Source: CBDDHT01 sp965227905 (lineage in GTDB: Bacteria; Pseudomonadota; Alphaproteobacteria; Rhizobiales; Methyloligellaceae). Taken from it: DNA of 64,000 nt. Below the pieces are notes generated by a model that saw nothing but the letters and a program-made list of their open reading frames with translations, was not told the DNA's origin and made no database searches. Below, piece after piece: positions 17,363 through 26,275 of the stretch. The number at the start of each line of letters is the position of its first letter. Positions within the stretch are counted from its first letter, which is position 1. The translations under genes and the position numbers were made by a program. The DNA is taken from contig OZ245780.1 of assembly GCA_965227905.1 (NCBI GenBank), forward strand, positions 4,526,001 through 4,590,000. The letters run 5' to 3'.

Positions 17363-18352
17363 TCAATCGTTCAGATGGCAGGCCGATAGACGGCCCGGCG
17401 CAATCTCTTTCAGCGGCGGGACTTCTATCCGGCATCGATCCATAGCCTGTGGACACCGGGGATGAAAGTGACATCCGGGCGGCGGCGTAAGGGGAGAAGG
17501 AATTTCACCCTTGATAGGCTGAAACACACGCTTGCGCTGATCGAGGCGCGGCACCTCATCAAGCAGCGCCTTGGCATAAGGATGATTGGGCCCCTCGAAC
17601 AGTGCATCGGTTTCTGCAACTTCGACGACCCTGCCGAGATACATGATCACCACACGATTGGAGATATGCTCGACAACGCTGAGATCGTGGCTGATGAACA
17701 GGTACGTCAGATCGAAGGTCTCGCGCAGATCCATGAAGAGGTTCAGGATCTGCGCCTGGATAGAAACATCAAGTGCGGCAATTGCCTCGTCGCAGACGAG
17801 AAACTCCGGCTTGACGGCGAGCGCACGTGCGATTCCGATCCGCTGTCTCTGTCCACCCGAGAATTGATGCGGATAACGGCGCTTGAAGGCTGGGTCGAGA
17901 CCGACATTGCGCAGCATCTCGTCCAGATAGTCATCGGCTTCGGAGCGGCTGATGATCCCATGCGCCAGAGGCGCCTCTCCCACGATACCGGCAACACGCT
18001 GACGCGGATTGAGCGAAGCAAACGGGTCTTGAAAGATCATTTGGACGGCGAGTTTGGCGCGGTGTGCCTCTTCGCCCGTCATTTCGTCCAGGGCACGTCC
18101 CTTGAAGAGAATGCGCCCCGCGGTCGGCTCCATGATGCCGGCAATCATGCGCCCGATGGTAGACTTGCCACATCCCGACTCGCCGACAAGACCGACCACC
18201 TCCCCCTTGGCGACATCAATGCTGACGCCATCCACGGCATGAACGGTTTGCTCCTTGAGGCCAGCCCCCAGACCGGCCGCGATTTTCCCTGCAAGATCGA
18301 GGCGCTTCACGAAATTCTTCGTAAGCTCTTCCGTCGCGACCATCGCCGTCAT
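17363..18352 (-). CDS. Peptide ABC transporter ATP-binding protein (OppF/DppF type)
   Basis: 329 residues. Walker A GESGCGKS, Q-loop QMIFQDPF, signature FSGGQRQRIGIA, Walker B FLVCDEAIAALD, H-loop FISHDL, and the C-terminal Cys-rich CHFHPRCPQ of the oligopeptide family (Fe-S or structural). ATG 18352 overlaps the OppD stop by four bases (ATGA), which fixes the start over a longer in-frame one. One of two ATPases energising import in this operon. It contains LGAGLKEQTVHAVDGVS, a typical DppF entry. Confidence 0.93.
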   Translation of the reverse strand: MTAMVATEELTKNFVKRLDLAGKIAAGLGAGLKEQTVHAVDGVSIDVAKGEVVGLVGESGCGKSTIGRMIAGIMEPTAGRILFKGRALDEMTGEEAHRAKLAVQMIFQDPFASLNPRQRVAGIVGEAPLAHGIISRSEADDYLDEMLRNVGLDPAFKRRYPHQFSGGQRQRIGIARALAVKPEFLVCDEAIAALDVSIQAQILNLFMDLRETFDLTYLFISHDLSVVEHISNRVVIMYLGRVVEVAETDALFEGPNHPYAKALLDEVPRLDQRKRVFQPIKGEIPSPLTPPPGCHFHPRCPQAMDRCRIEVPPLKEIAPGRLSACHLND

Positions 18353-19335
18353 GAGGCCGGCTCCGGCAGCCGCGGATGGAAGCATCGAACCATACGCCCC
18401 GCCAGAGGCGTGCTTGGATCGGGCACGACCTCACACGCTTCATCGCCATGCGCACACCGGGGGTGAAAAGCACAACCTTTGGGAAGATCGATTAGTGACG
18501 GTGCCATACCGGGAATCTGGTTGAGACGCTCTCCTCGCTGGTTGTGGCCAGGCACCGAACCAAGAAGTCCGGCCGTGTAGGGGTGGAGTGGTCTGTCGAC
18601 CACATCGTCAACTGCACCGGCCTCGACCACCCGGCCTGCATACATAACGCAAATTCTATCCGCGAGACCTGCCACAACCGCCAGATCGTGCGTGATCCAG
18701 ATCAACGCGGTACCTGTCTTTGCGCAAAGGCTCTGGGCTTCGTGAATAATCTGAGCCTGGATCGTAACGTCGAGTGCCGTGGTCGGCTCATCGGCGATGA
18801 TGACATCGGGCTCATTCAGAAAGGCGATCGCTATCGCCACGCGCTGGCGCATGCCGCCTGAGAGTTGATGAGGATGCGCATTCATACGCTCCTCTGGCGA
18901 AGGAATTCCCACCTGACCAAGCGCGTCGCGCGCGCGTGTCCATGCGTCCCGCTTATTGACATTTGCGTGGGCGGTAATGGTCTCGATCATCTGCGTGTCG
19001 ATCCGAAGAACGGGGTTCAGAGTCATCATCGGATCCTGGAAGATCATGGCGACCCGGTTACCGCGAAGCGAGCGCAGACGCTCTTCGTTGGCCCCAACCA
19101 GTTCCTCGCCCTTGAAACGGATCGATCCACCAACCACACGGCCCGGAGGGTCGACGAGCCCGATAATCGAAAATCCGGTTACGGATTTGCCTGAACCTGA
19201 TTCTCCAACCAGTCCCAGGACCTCGCCGGACCCAACTTCGAAGCTGACGCCGTCCACAGCCTTGACCACGCCGGCCTTGGTGAAGAAATGGGTGGTGAGC
19301 CCTTCGACCACGAGCGTTGGAGCGTCGGCACTCAC
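18349..19335 (-). CDS. Peptide ABC transporter ATP-binding protein (OppD/DppD type)
   Basis: 328 residues from GTG 19335, overlapping the OppC stop by four bases (GTGA); the frame stays open well upstream, but that region is the antisense-register reading of the permease gene. Walker A GESGSGKS, QDPMMTLNPV, signature LSGGMRQRVAIA, Walker B VIIADEPTTALD, H-loop WITHDL and the CAFHPRCAH tail place it as the D-type ATPase. It pairs with OppF at 17363-18352. Confidence 0.93.
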   Translation of the reverse strand: MSADAPTLVVEGLTTHFFTKAGVVKAVDGVSFEVGSGEVLGLVGESGSGKSVTGFSIIGLVDPPGRVVGGSIRFKGEELVGANEERLRSLRGNRVAMIFQDPMMTLNPVLRIDTQMIETITAHANVNKRDAWTRARDALGQVGIPSPEERMNAHPHQLSGGMRQRVAIAIAFLNEPDVIIADEPTTALDVTIQAQIIHEAQSLCAKTGTALIWITHDLAVVAGLADRICVMYAGRVVEAGAVDDVVDRPLHPYTAGLLGSVPGHNQRGERLNQIPGMAPSLIDLPKGCAFHPRCAHGDEACEVVPDPSTPLAGRMVRCFHPRLPEPAS

Positions 19336-20267
19336 TTTTGCAGCCTCGGATTGAGAACGTCGCGAAGCTGATCGCCGACGAGATTGATGGAAACGATCGT
19401 CAAAAGAAGTGCGATCCCGGGAAAGAAACTGATCCAATAGCGACCGCTCATCATGTACTCGAATCCATTCGAGATCAGCAGACCGAGCGATGGCTCCGTT
19501 TGTGGAAGGCCAACACCGAGGAACGACAATGTTGCTTCCAGAGCGATGGCATGAGCCGTCTGAACGGTGCCAACGACGATCAGCGGCGCCAGACAGTTCG
19601 GCAGAATGTGGCGAAAGAGTATGCGCCCATGGCTTAGCCCCAGGCAGCGGGCTGCCTCCACATAGTCTTTCGATTGCTCCACGAGGGCCGTACCGCGGAC
19701 CGTGCGAGCATAATAGGCCCATTGGACCGTCACGAGCGCGATCATAATTTTGTCGACACCCTTTCCGAACACGACCAGCAGCATGAGGGCAACCAGGATT
19801 GCCGGAAATGAGAGTTGAATGTCGACGATCCTCATGATGACCGCTTCGATGCGTCCGCCGGCATAGGCTGCGATAAGCCCGACCGACGTGCCGATTGCCA
19901 AGGCGATGAAGCCGCTCATGACGCCGACGGCCAGAGAGATGCGCAAACCGTAGAGAATGGCACTCCAAAGATCACGTCCTGCCCCGTCGGTGCCAAGCCA
20001 ATAGGTGTAGCCGTGATAACTCGCCGTTCCCGGAGGTTGCCGGGAATCCATCACATCCACCTGCGCCAGGTCATAAGGGTCTTGCGGTGCAAGCAACGGC
20101 GCGAACACCGCCAGCAGAATGATTGCGACGAGAAGCAGCAGTGCGCCCGCCGCAAGCCGGCTTTCCAGAAAGTCCGACCGGAATCGTTGAAACGGCGTCT
20201 CTATAACGGCCGGAACCGGTCCCGCATCACCGTCGACGAGCTCGATCTTTTCATCCGCTACGGTCAT
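19332..20267 (-). CDS. Peptide ABC transporter permease (OppC/DppC type)
   Basis: 311 residues from ATG 20267 (ATGA overlap with the OppB stop). Membrane segment about 35-58 (LLLLVAIILLAVFAPLL), the DppC hallmark LGTDGAGRDLWS, several further helices and the EAA loop EAARCLGLSHGRILFRHILPN that contacts the ATPases. The cytosolic N-terminus is rather acidic. It forms the translocation pore with OppB. Confidence 0.93.
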   Translation of the reverse strand: MTVADEKIELVDGDAGPVPAVIETPFQRFRSDFLESRLAAGALLLLVAIILLAVFAPLLAPQDPYDLAQVDVMDSRQPPGTASYHGYTYWLGTDGAGRDLWSAILYGLRISLAVGVMSGFIALAIGTSVGLIAAYAGGRIEAVIMRIVDIQLSFPAILVALMLLVVFGKGVDKIMIALVTVQWAYYARTVRGTALVEQSKDYVEAARCLGLSHGRILFRHILPNCLAPLIVVGTVQTAHAIALEATLSFLGVGLPQTEPSLGLLISNGFEYMMSGRYWISFFPGIALLLTIVSINLVGDQLRDVLNPRLQK

Positions 20268-21241
20268 GTTGACTGATCCCCGATACGGACACGCGGATCC
20301 AATAGCGAATAAAGGATGTCGACGATGAGATTGAGCAGTACGAAGATCAGGACGATCATAATCAGATAGGCAACGATCACAGGCCGGTCGAGCTGCTGGA
20401 TGGAATCGATCAGCAATTTGCCCATGCCGGGCCAAGCGAAGATCGTTTCAGTCACGACCGAAAATGCAATCAAGCCGCCGAATTCCAGGCCTATGACGGT
20501 CACCACGGGTATTAGGATATTGCGCAATAGATGCACGAAGATCACACGGCGCGGCTGCAGTCCCTTCGCCCGCGCAAACTTGATGTAGTCCTGCTGGGAC
20601 GCTTCGCGGGTTCCCGCACGCGTAAGCCGGATAACCAGCGAAATCTTGAGTAGCGCGAGGTTGAGCGCGGGCATTAGCACATGCGTCAGCCCATCCCAGG
20701 TAAACAGGCTCGATGTAATGCCGAGGAATGTCGCCGTATCGCCGCGGCCCGTCGACGGCAACCAGCCCAGGATCACGGCGAACAGCATGATCATCATCAG
20801 CCCAACCCAGAAGGTCGGCAACGAAAAGCCCAGGATCGAACCGGCCATGATGGTCTTGGATACCGGCGATGCCGGTTTCAATCCGGCATAGAGGCCGAGA
20901 GGAATGCCCAGAATGATCGCCATGAGCAATGCTGCCAGGGCCAATTCCATCGTTGCCGGCATGCGCTGAAGAATAAGCTGCAATGCCGGTTCACCAAAAA
21001 TGAAAGAATCCCCAAGGTCGCCTGAGAACGCGTTCTTGACGAAATAAAGATACTGTTCGCCGATGGGTTTATCGAGACCGAGCGCCCGGATCGCTGCTTC
21101 GATGTCCGCCTGATCGGCCTCCGGATTGATCAGCATGTCGACCGGGTCGCCGATGACGTTAACGCCAAAAAAGACGATCACCGACATGACGAATACAACC
21201 ACGGCGCTCTGCAAGAGGCGACGTATGATATAGGCCGTCAT
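20264..21241 (-). CDS. Peptide ABC transporter permease (OppB/DppB type)
   Basis: 325 residues. N-terminal helix YIIRRLLQSAVVVFVMSVI, the FGVNVIGDPVDML motif of the family, a periplasmic loop, five further helices, the EAA loop KFARAKGLQPRRVIFVHLLRN and a C-terminal LLDPRVRIG. It is separated from the binding-protein gene by an 88-bp gap holding a strong stem-loop. Confidence 0.93.
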   Translation of the reverse strand: MTAYIIRRLLQSAVVVFVMSVIVFFGVNVIGDPVDMLINPEADQADIEAAIRALGLDKPIGEQYLYFVKNAFSGDLGDSFIFGEPALQLILQRMPATMELALAALLMAIILGIPLGLYAGLKPASPVSKTIMAGSILGFSLPTFWVGLMMIMLFAVILGWLPSTGRGDTATFLGITSSLFTWDGLTHVLMPALNLALLKISLVIRLTRAGTREASQQDYIKFARAKGLQPRRVIFVHLLRNILIPVVTVIGLEFGGLIAFSVVTETIFAWPGMGKLLIDSIQQLDRPVIVAYLIMIVLIFVLLNLIVDILYSLLDPRVRIGDQST

Positions 21242-21288
21242 GGCAGTCCCCCCGCAGTGATCATTGGCTTATTGACGGCAAAGGGTTC

Positions 21289-21322
21289 GAGCATACGGGA
21301 CTAGTTTCTGTCCCGTATGCTC
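21289..21322 (-). terminator. Stem-loop between binding-protein and permease genes (attenuator/mRNA stabiliser)
   Basis: GAGCATACGGGA and TCCCGTATGCTC form a perfect 12-bp inverted repeat around a 10-base loop, just after the substrate-binding protein stop at 21330. No T-run follows on the minus strand, so it is more likely a partial terminator or 3-prime stabiliser that keeps binding-protein mRNA in excess over the permeases. Confidence 0.6.
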
Positions 21323-21329
21323 TGTTTGA

Positions 21330-22913
21330 TTATTCCTCGACGACATACATGGCTTCGGTGGCTTCGTCCGTGCGCGCGCGGTATTTGAGACCTTTTCGCG
21401 CGGCCCATGTATTGACCTGATAATGCAGCGGAATGATCGCCACCTGACCGACCGCCATCTCCGTCGCCTTTGCAAGCAAGTTCTGCCGCTCGCCATCGTC
21501 GACTGTCGATAAGGCTTTTTCGATCAGAGCATCGACTTCCGCGTTGGAAAACCGCCCGCGGTTCGACGCTCCAAACCCTCGGCTCTTGTCATAAGTATGG
21601 ATCAATGACTTCAGAGGAGACGATGCCTCGCCTGAACCCGCACCCCAGCCAACGAGAATGAAGCTGAATTCAGGTGTCTTGTTCGGGCCGCCACGCGAGG
21701 CGCGCTTGAAGTAGACCGAACGCGGCATGGTCTCGACTGCCGTCTTGATACCGACCCGCGTCAGCATCTGAGCAACGGCCTCGGCGATCTTGGCGTCGTT
21801 GATATAGCGGTCATTGGGGCCGTGAATAGTGAGGCTGAAGCCATCTTTCAGACCGGCTTCGGCCAGCAGCTTTTTGGCACCGGCCGGGTCGTACTTCATC
21901 GGCTTCAGATTCGGCGAGACGCCAAAGAAGCCTTCGGGCAGAAGCTGTCCGGCCTTGATTGCGACATTTTCCATGACCCGCTCGACAATGGCATCGCGAT
22001 TGATAGCCATCGATATGGCCCGCCGCACACGCACGTCTTTCAACGGGTTCTTGATATCGCTCCCGTCTTTTGCTTTGACGAAAGGAGAGTTGTCCCGGTC
22101 ATGATCGAGATGAAGATAGATCACGCGGTTGGAGATGCCCTGGCTCAGTGCCACCTTGGGTTCTTTCTTTAGGCGTTCAATGTCCGTGGTCGGGACCTGG
22201 GCAATCATGTCCACGTCGCCTGCCAGCAAAGCCGCAACCCGCGAAGGCGAGGACTTGATCGGCTTCATGGTGAGCTGGCTCCATTTCGCTTTCTCGCCCC
22301 AGTAGTTTTCGTTGGGGACATAGACGAAACGATCGCCCGGAACATAGGCCTTGTATTTATAGGGTCCGGTACCGATTGCGGCTTTGCCTGAGTTGTAGTC
22401 TGCGGTCTTCGCGCCTTCCCCGTGCTTTTTGGAGATGATGCCAAAGGTCGACACATCATTTGCCATCAGCGGATAGGGTTGTTCGGTCTTGATATGAACG
22501 GTGTGGTCATCGACTTTGACAGCCGTCTTGCCCTTGATGTAGGTGCCAAATCCCGACGGGCTGCCCTCAACGCTGATGGCGCGGCTGAACGTAAAGACAA
22601 CATCGTCGGCAGTGAACGGCGAGCCGTCATGCCATTTTACGCCCTGGCGCAGTTTGAACTCCCAAGTCGTGTCGTTGATAGCCTTCCATGATACCGCGAG
22701 GCCCGGAATGAGTTTCTGCTTCTCGTCCGTATGCACGAGCCGGTCAAAAATATGACGGGACAACGCATTATTGGGCGAGAGGTTATGGAAATGTGGATCG
22801 ATCGATGTCGGCTCTGAGGCCAACCCTATTGTGAGCTCTTTCGAGAAAGCCGGCGCGCTGAACACGACCATGGCCGCAAACGCTGCGGCAAAAACTCCTT
22901 GAAGACGCGGCAT
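21330..22913 (-). CDS. Peptide ABC transporter substrate-binding protein (SBP_bac_5, DppA/OppA type)
   Basis: 527 residues, with a signal peptide (about 1-24, APAFS-KE) and the family 5 pattern: SIDPHFHNLSP, HIFDRLVHTD, WEFKLRQGVKWHDG, ADDVVFTFSRA and GTGPYKYKAY. It would capture di- or oligopeptides (or a similar solute) in the periplasm and deliver them to OppBC. First gene of the operon SBP-oppBCDF-M20 peptidase-TrpF-like. A GGGAGG ribosome site lies about 11 bases before ATG 22913. The ligand is not predictable from sequence alone. Confidence 0.92.
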   Translation of the reverse strand: MPRLQGVFAAAFAAMVVFSAPAFSKELTIGLASEPTSIDPHFHNLSPNNALSRHIFDRLVHTDEKQKLIPGLAVSWKAINDTTWEFKLRQGVKWHDGSPFTADDVVFTFSRAISVEGSPSGFGTYIKGKTAVKVDDHTVHIKTEQPYPLMANDVSTFGIISKKHGEGAKTADYNSGKAAIGTGPYKYKAYVPGDRFVYVPNENYWGEKAKWSQLTMKPIKSSPSRVAALLAGDVDMIAQVPTTDIERLKKEPKVALSQGISNRVIYLHLDHDRDNSPFVKAKDGSDIKNPLKDVRVRRAISMAINRDAIVERVMENVAIKAGQLLPEGFFGVSPNLKPMKYDPAGAKKLLAEAGLKDGFSLTIHGPNDRYINDAKIAEAVAQMLTRVGIKTAVETMPRSVYFKRASRGGPNKTPEFSFILVGWGAGSGEASSPLKSLIHTYDKSRGFGASNRGRFSNAEVDALIEKALSTVDDGERQNLLAKATEMAVGQVAIIPLHYQVNTWAARKGLKYRARTDEATEAMYVVEE

Positions 22914-22962
22914 GGATCATTGCCTCCCTGACTGACGCTGTGTGGCGAGACCTTAACAGCGG

Positions 22963-22978
22963 TGCGTCGGCCGTGCCA
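22963..22978 (-). promoter_or_regulatory. Possible sigma-54 promoter of the peptide-import operon
   Basis: On the minus strand TGGCACGGCCGACGCA has a perfect -24 element (TGGCACG) and the GC of the -12 element at the correct 10-base spacing, although ACGCA replaces the usual TTGCA. It ends 49 bases before the binding-protein ATG. It would fit nitrogen control of peptide uptake, but the weak -12 half keeps this tentative. Confidence 0.35.
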
Positions 22979-23086
22979 GGGTCAGAATTGGACACACATT
23001 GCCGAGAATTCAGGCGCACTTGGGATGAGCGCTCACGGAACGATCGGTATTGGAAAACAGACAAGAGATGACGGAACGAGCGACTC

Positions 23087-23449
23087 ATGATCGAACTGCA
23101 ACAGGCACAAGCGATCGCAACCCAGTGGATCGAGGCATGGAATGCCCACGATCTCGAAGAAATCCTTACCCACTATGCCGAGGAGCTTGAATTCGTCTCG
23201 CCGCTCGTTGTCAGCCGCCTTGGACGGGACGACGGCACGATTCGAACCCGCACGGAACTCCGAGCGTATTTCGAACCTAGTCTTGGGAAAGAAAGCACAC
23301 TCCGGTTCGAGTTGATCGACGTGATGGCCGGCGTATCCAGCGTGACGCTTGTCTATCGCAATCATCGCGAACTGATCGTGGCAGAAACCATGTTTGTAGA
23401 TACAAATGGGTTGGCAAAACGGGTTTACGTGCACCACCGCCCAGGTTGA
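23087..23449 (+). CDS. SnoaL/NTF2-like small cone-barrel protein
   Basis: 120 residues. The N-terminal helix with IEAWNAHDLEEILTHYAEE, then FVSPLVV and a curved sheet (LRFELIDVMAG, VTLVYRNH) is the SnoaL-like NTF2 fold, which serves as a hydrolase, isomerase or ligand-binding protein. No signal peptide. It is a lone gene upstream of the chemoreceptor and divergent from the peptide operon. Many family members in proteobacteria are uncharacterised, and no specific reaction can be assigned. Confidence 0.75.
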   Translation: MIELQQAQAIATQWIEAWNAHDLEEILTHYAEELEFVSPLVVSRLGRDDGTIRTRTELRAYFEPSLGKESTLRFELIDVMAGVSSVTLVYRNHRELIVAETMFVDTNGLAKRVYVHHRPG

Positions 23450-23751
23450 TCCGACATCGCCAAGTACAGCGCACGACAAAATACGAGCCTTGCCGTATTG
23501 GCACATCTTATGTCTGGTCGAAGGACAGGTATTGCCCAGCTTTTGGGTCCGCTTTACCGCATTGTTAACCCTAATCCAGCAGAATCGCGCATCTCTCAGT
23601 CGTTCGACTCCGAGGATCTAGAATTTCACCCCAAAGACTTTTCTCGCAGCCCTGGGGTGTCGAATTCCAAGGTCGACGAAATTCAAGAATCCATGCGATC
23701 GAAATCGCGATCGGAAAACGCCTTTTGGCAAGTATTATGCGGCAGGATGCT
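23450..23751. other. 302-bp region before the chemoreceptor, no gene seen
   Basis: A TTAACC half-site occurs near 23565 but lacks the second CtrA half. A small open frame runs through here without family resemblance. The region probably holds the chemoreceptor promoter; no element could be placed with confidence. Confidence 0.4.
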
Positions 23752-25767
23752 ATGCTTAAAAAACTCGACAACATCAAGATATCCCACAAAATATTCGGTG
23801 GATTTGGGGTAGTCCTCATCTTACTGGTTGCAATTTCGGCCTTCGCCTACTTTGCTCTTGAGAAGTCGAAGTCCGGTTTTTCGCAATATCGTTCTCTCGC
23901 TTTGCAGACAAACGCCTCAGGCCGTGTTCAGGCGAATCTTCTCGAGGCCCGACTCCAGGCGAAAAATTTCATCATCGACGCCAGTCCGGAGAACATTGAG
24001 AAGGTCAAGGCCCGAGCGAACAAGACGCTCGAAATGATCGAAAATCTGAAGCAGCGCGCCGACAGTCCGGAAAGCAAGAAGATTGCACATGAGGCCGAAG
24101 TCGACCTGCAGAAATATCTGGTTGCCTTTGATGAGGTCACCAAAAAACAGGCGCATCGCAACGAATTGGTCAATGACGTTCTGAACAAGAACGGACCGTC
24201 GATGGAGCGGAAACTGACCGCCATCATGAAAAGTGCCTTCAACGACAATGATGCCGAAGCGGCCTTTCGCGCCGGAGAAACCCTGCGTCATCTGCTTTTG
24301 GCCCGTCTCTATGTCGTAAAGTTCCTCGTGGAGAACGATGAAGGTTCCTACGCGCGGGTCAAAAAAGAACTCGCAGGCGCTTCGGAGAAACACAAAACGC
24401 TCTTTGCCAACCTTGAAAACCCCACGCGCCGCAAGCTTGCCAAAGAATTCGACCCGTTGCTCAAAGCTTATGGCGTCGCATTTCAGGACGTTCACGACAC
24501 GATTCTGGCCCGCAATTCCATCATCAAAAATGAGATGGACGTGATCGGACCGAAAGTTGCGGCTGAAATCGAAGAGCTCAAGCTGAGTATCAAAAAGCAA
24601 CAAGACATTGTCGGACCGGAAACGTTGGCCTCCATCCAGGCAACCGAAATGACCGAGATTGGCGTTGCTATACTGAGCCTGATCTTCGGTATTGCCGCAG
24701 CATGGTTCATCGGCAACGGCATTTCTTCGCCCATCAATAGCCTCACCGCCGCTATGGGCCGGCTCGCCGAAGGCGATACAAGCAGCGAAATCGAAGGTGC
24801 CGATCGCGGCGATGAAATCGGCGATATGGCAAAAGCGACAGAGGTCTTCCGTGAAAATGCGATCGAGCGCGCACGATTGGAAGAAGAATCCGGTGCCGAG
24901 GGACTCAAGCGCCAGCAACGCCAGGCCAAGATCGATTCTCTGATTTCCGGATTCCGTACGGAAATTGAGGAAGTCCTGGCCCGCGTCGGCGAGAACATGG
25001 ATCAGATGGCGCAGACGACAGGCGCTCTGACCAACATCGCCGAGCAAGCGTCGGGGCAGGCCAATGGGGCAGCCTCGGCATCCGAGGAAGCATCGGCCAA
25101 CGTCCAGACGGTTGCGGGCGCCGCCGAAGAACTGTCTTCGTCGATCCGCGAAATCGGCCAACAAGTGTCGCAAGCAACAGAGATCGTTGCATCGGCATCC
25201 AGTTCGGCTGCGTCGACGAATGAGCAGATCGAGGGCCTTGCAACATCCGCACAGAAGATCGGCGATGTGCTCACGATGATCTCGGAGATTGCCGAGCAAA
25301 CCAATCTTTTGGCACTGAACGCGACGATCGAGGCTGCCCGAGCCGGCGAGGCCGGCAAAGGGTTCGCGGTTGTTGCGTCCGAAGTGAAAGAACTCGCGGA
25401 ACAGACAGCAAAAGCGACCGACGAAATCAGTCAGCAGATCAGCGACATTCAGTCGGCAACGAAAGTTGCTGTTACGTCGATCCGCGGCATTACGGACACG
25501 ATGGAGGAGGTGAACGCTATTACCAACTCCATTGCTGCCGCAGTCGAGGAGCAGGACTCCGCAACAGCGGAAATCAGCCGGAATGTGCAGGAAGCCGCAG
25601 CTGGCACCGGTGAAGTCACCGAAAACATCACCGGCGTGAACGGCGCCGTCGCGGAAACCCGTCAGTCAGCAGAACAGATGAAAACGGCTTCCGTGGACGT
25701 GACGGCACAAACCGAAAACCTCAAGAAGACCGTCGACAACTTCCTGACGGAAGTGAATGCCGCATAG
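23752..25767 (+). CDS. Methyl-accepting chemotaxis protein
   Basis: 671 residues from ATG 23752 (GGCAGGA upstream; a TTG 27 bases earlier is possible). One transmembrane helix at about 12-32, a helical periplasmic sensor (about 35-300, resembling a four-helix HBM-type bundle), a second helix at about 303-323, HAMP (about 325-380) and a long methyl-accepting coiled coil. The tip that binds CheW/CheA is intact: ISEIAEQTNLLALNATIEAA. No cheR/cheB pentapeptide is seen at the C-terminus. No che genes lie nearby, so it is an orphan receptor. The ligand is unknown. Confidence 0.92.
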   Translation: MLKKLDNIKISHKIFGGFGVVLILLVAISAFAYFALEKSKSGFSQYRSLALQTNASGRVQANLLEARLQAKNFIIDASPENIEKVKARANKTLEMIENLKQRADSPESKKIAHEAEVDLQKYLVAFDEVTKKQAHRNELVNDVLNKNGPSMERKLTAIMKSAFNDNDAEAAFRAGETLRHLLLARLYVVKFLVENDEGSYARVKKELAGASEKHKTLFANLENPTRRKLAKEFDPLLKAYGVAFQDVHDTILARNSIIKNEMDVIGPKVAAEIEELKLSIKKQQDIVGPETLASIQATEMTEIGVAILSLIFGIAAAWFIGNGISSPINSLTAAMGRLAEGDTSSEIEGADRGDEIGDMAKATEVFRENAIERARLEEESGAEGLKRQQRQAKIDSLISGFRTEIEEVLARVGENMDQMAQTTGALTNIAEQASGQANGAASASEEASANVQTVAGAAEELSSSIREIGQQVSQATEIVASASSSAASTNEQIEGLATSAQKIGDVLTMISEIAEQTNLLALNATIEAARAGEAGKGFAVVASEVKELAEQTAKATDEISQQISDIQSATKVAVTSIRGITDTMEEVNAITNSIAAAVEEQDSATAEISRNVQEAAAGTGEVTENITGVNGAVAETRQSAEQMKTASVDVTAQTENLKKTVDNFLTEVNAA

Positions 25768-25805
25768 GCAAGACTGAATGCCATAGCATTCAGCGCACCA
25801 GATTG

Positions 25806-25837
25806 AGCCGGGCCCTGGATAGGGTCCGGCTTTTTTG
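25806..25837 (+). terminator. Rho-independent terminator after the chemoreceptor gene
   Basis: AGCCGGGCCCT and AGGGTCCGGCT form an 11-bp stem (one G-T pair) with a GGAT loop, immediately followed by TTTTTTG. It starts 38 bases after the chemoreceptor stop. Confidence 0.9.
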
Positions 25838-25956
25838 TTTGAACGAGGCGGACTCGTCCTCTCCGGCTCATTGCTGTATTCGATCAGCACCTTTGCGTGT
25901 CTATTCAGGAACGCGGACGCGAATAGCGTGATCGGACGGTTGACGGGAGAGTGTCC

Positions 25957-26121
25957 TTGGCGAAACTCATTATGATGTTCTTCGCGGCCGCCGCTTGCGT
26001 CCAAATCATCAAGCCACTTGGTCTGCCAGGCCTGCGAAGACGGCGCGATGCCTGGAAACTGGCAGTCTTCGGCCTACTCGCCGTCTCAGGCCTCGTGGCC
26101 ATCAAGTCGATGACATCGTGA
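25957..26121 (+). CDS. 54-residue inner-membrane protein, conserved-type hypothetical
   Basis: TTG start at 25957 with GGGAGA 6 bases upstream. The product has two hydrophobic segments (about residues 5-17 and 34-48) around a short Arg-rich turn: IIKPLGLPGLRRR followed by DAWKLAVFGLLAVSG. I recall similar short proteins with the IKPLGLPGLxxR-WK pattern in other Rhizobiales, of unknown function. It is a separate transcription unit between the chemoreceptor terminator and the ThDP enzyme. Low length limits certainty, but the ribosome site, hydrophobic pattern and clean stop support a real gene. Confidence 0.6.
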   Translation: MAKLIMMFFAAAACVQIIKPLGLPGLRRRRDAWKLAVFGLLAVSGLVAIKSMTS

Positions 26122-26275
26122 GGGAGTTTCTCTCCAGCTCAACTGGTCCCGCCCGAGAATTTATGATCATCTACGCTCGAATCCAGCATCGATCTTAAAA
26201 ACCAGAAAACCTGCAGAACAACGATCCCGGTACCAACAGTCGGCTCAGTCTGAACCCGGATAGTGAGGGGGTTGC

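Noticed and set aside
19336..19968. N-terminal extension of OppD
   Set aside because: This is a different-register reading of the OppC gene; the GTGA overlap at 19332-19335 sets the start.
23917..25299. Long minus-strand open frame opposite the chemoreceptor
   Set aside because: Cys/Arg/Phe-rich with no family likeness; an antisense shadow of the GC-rich repetitive coiled-coil gene.
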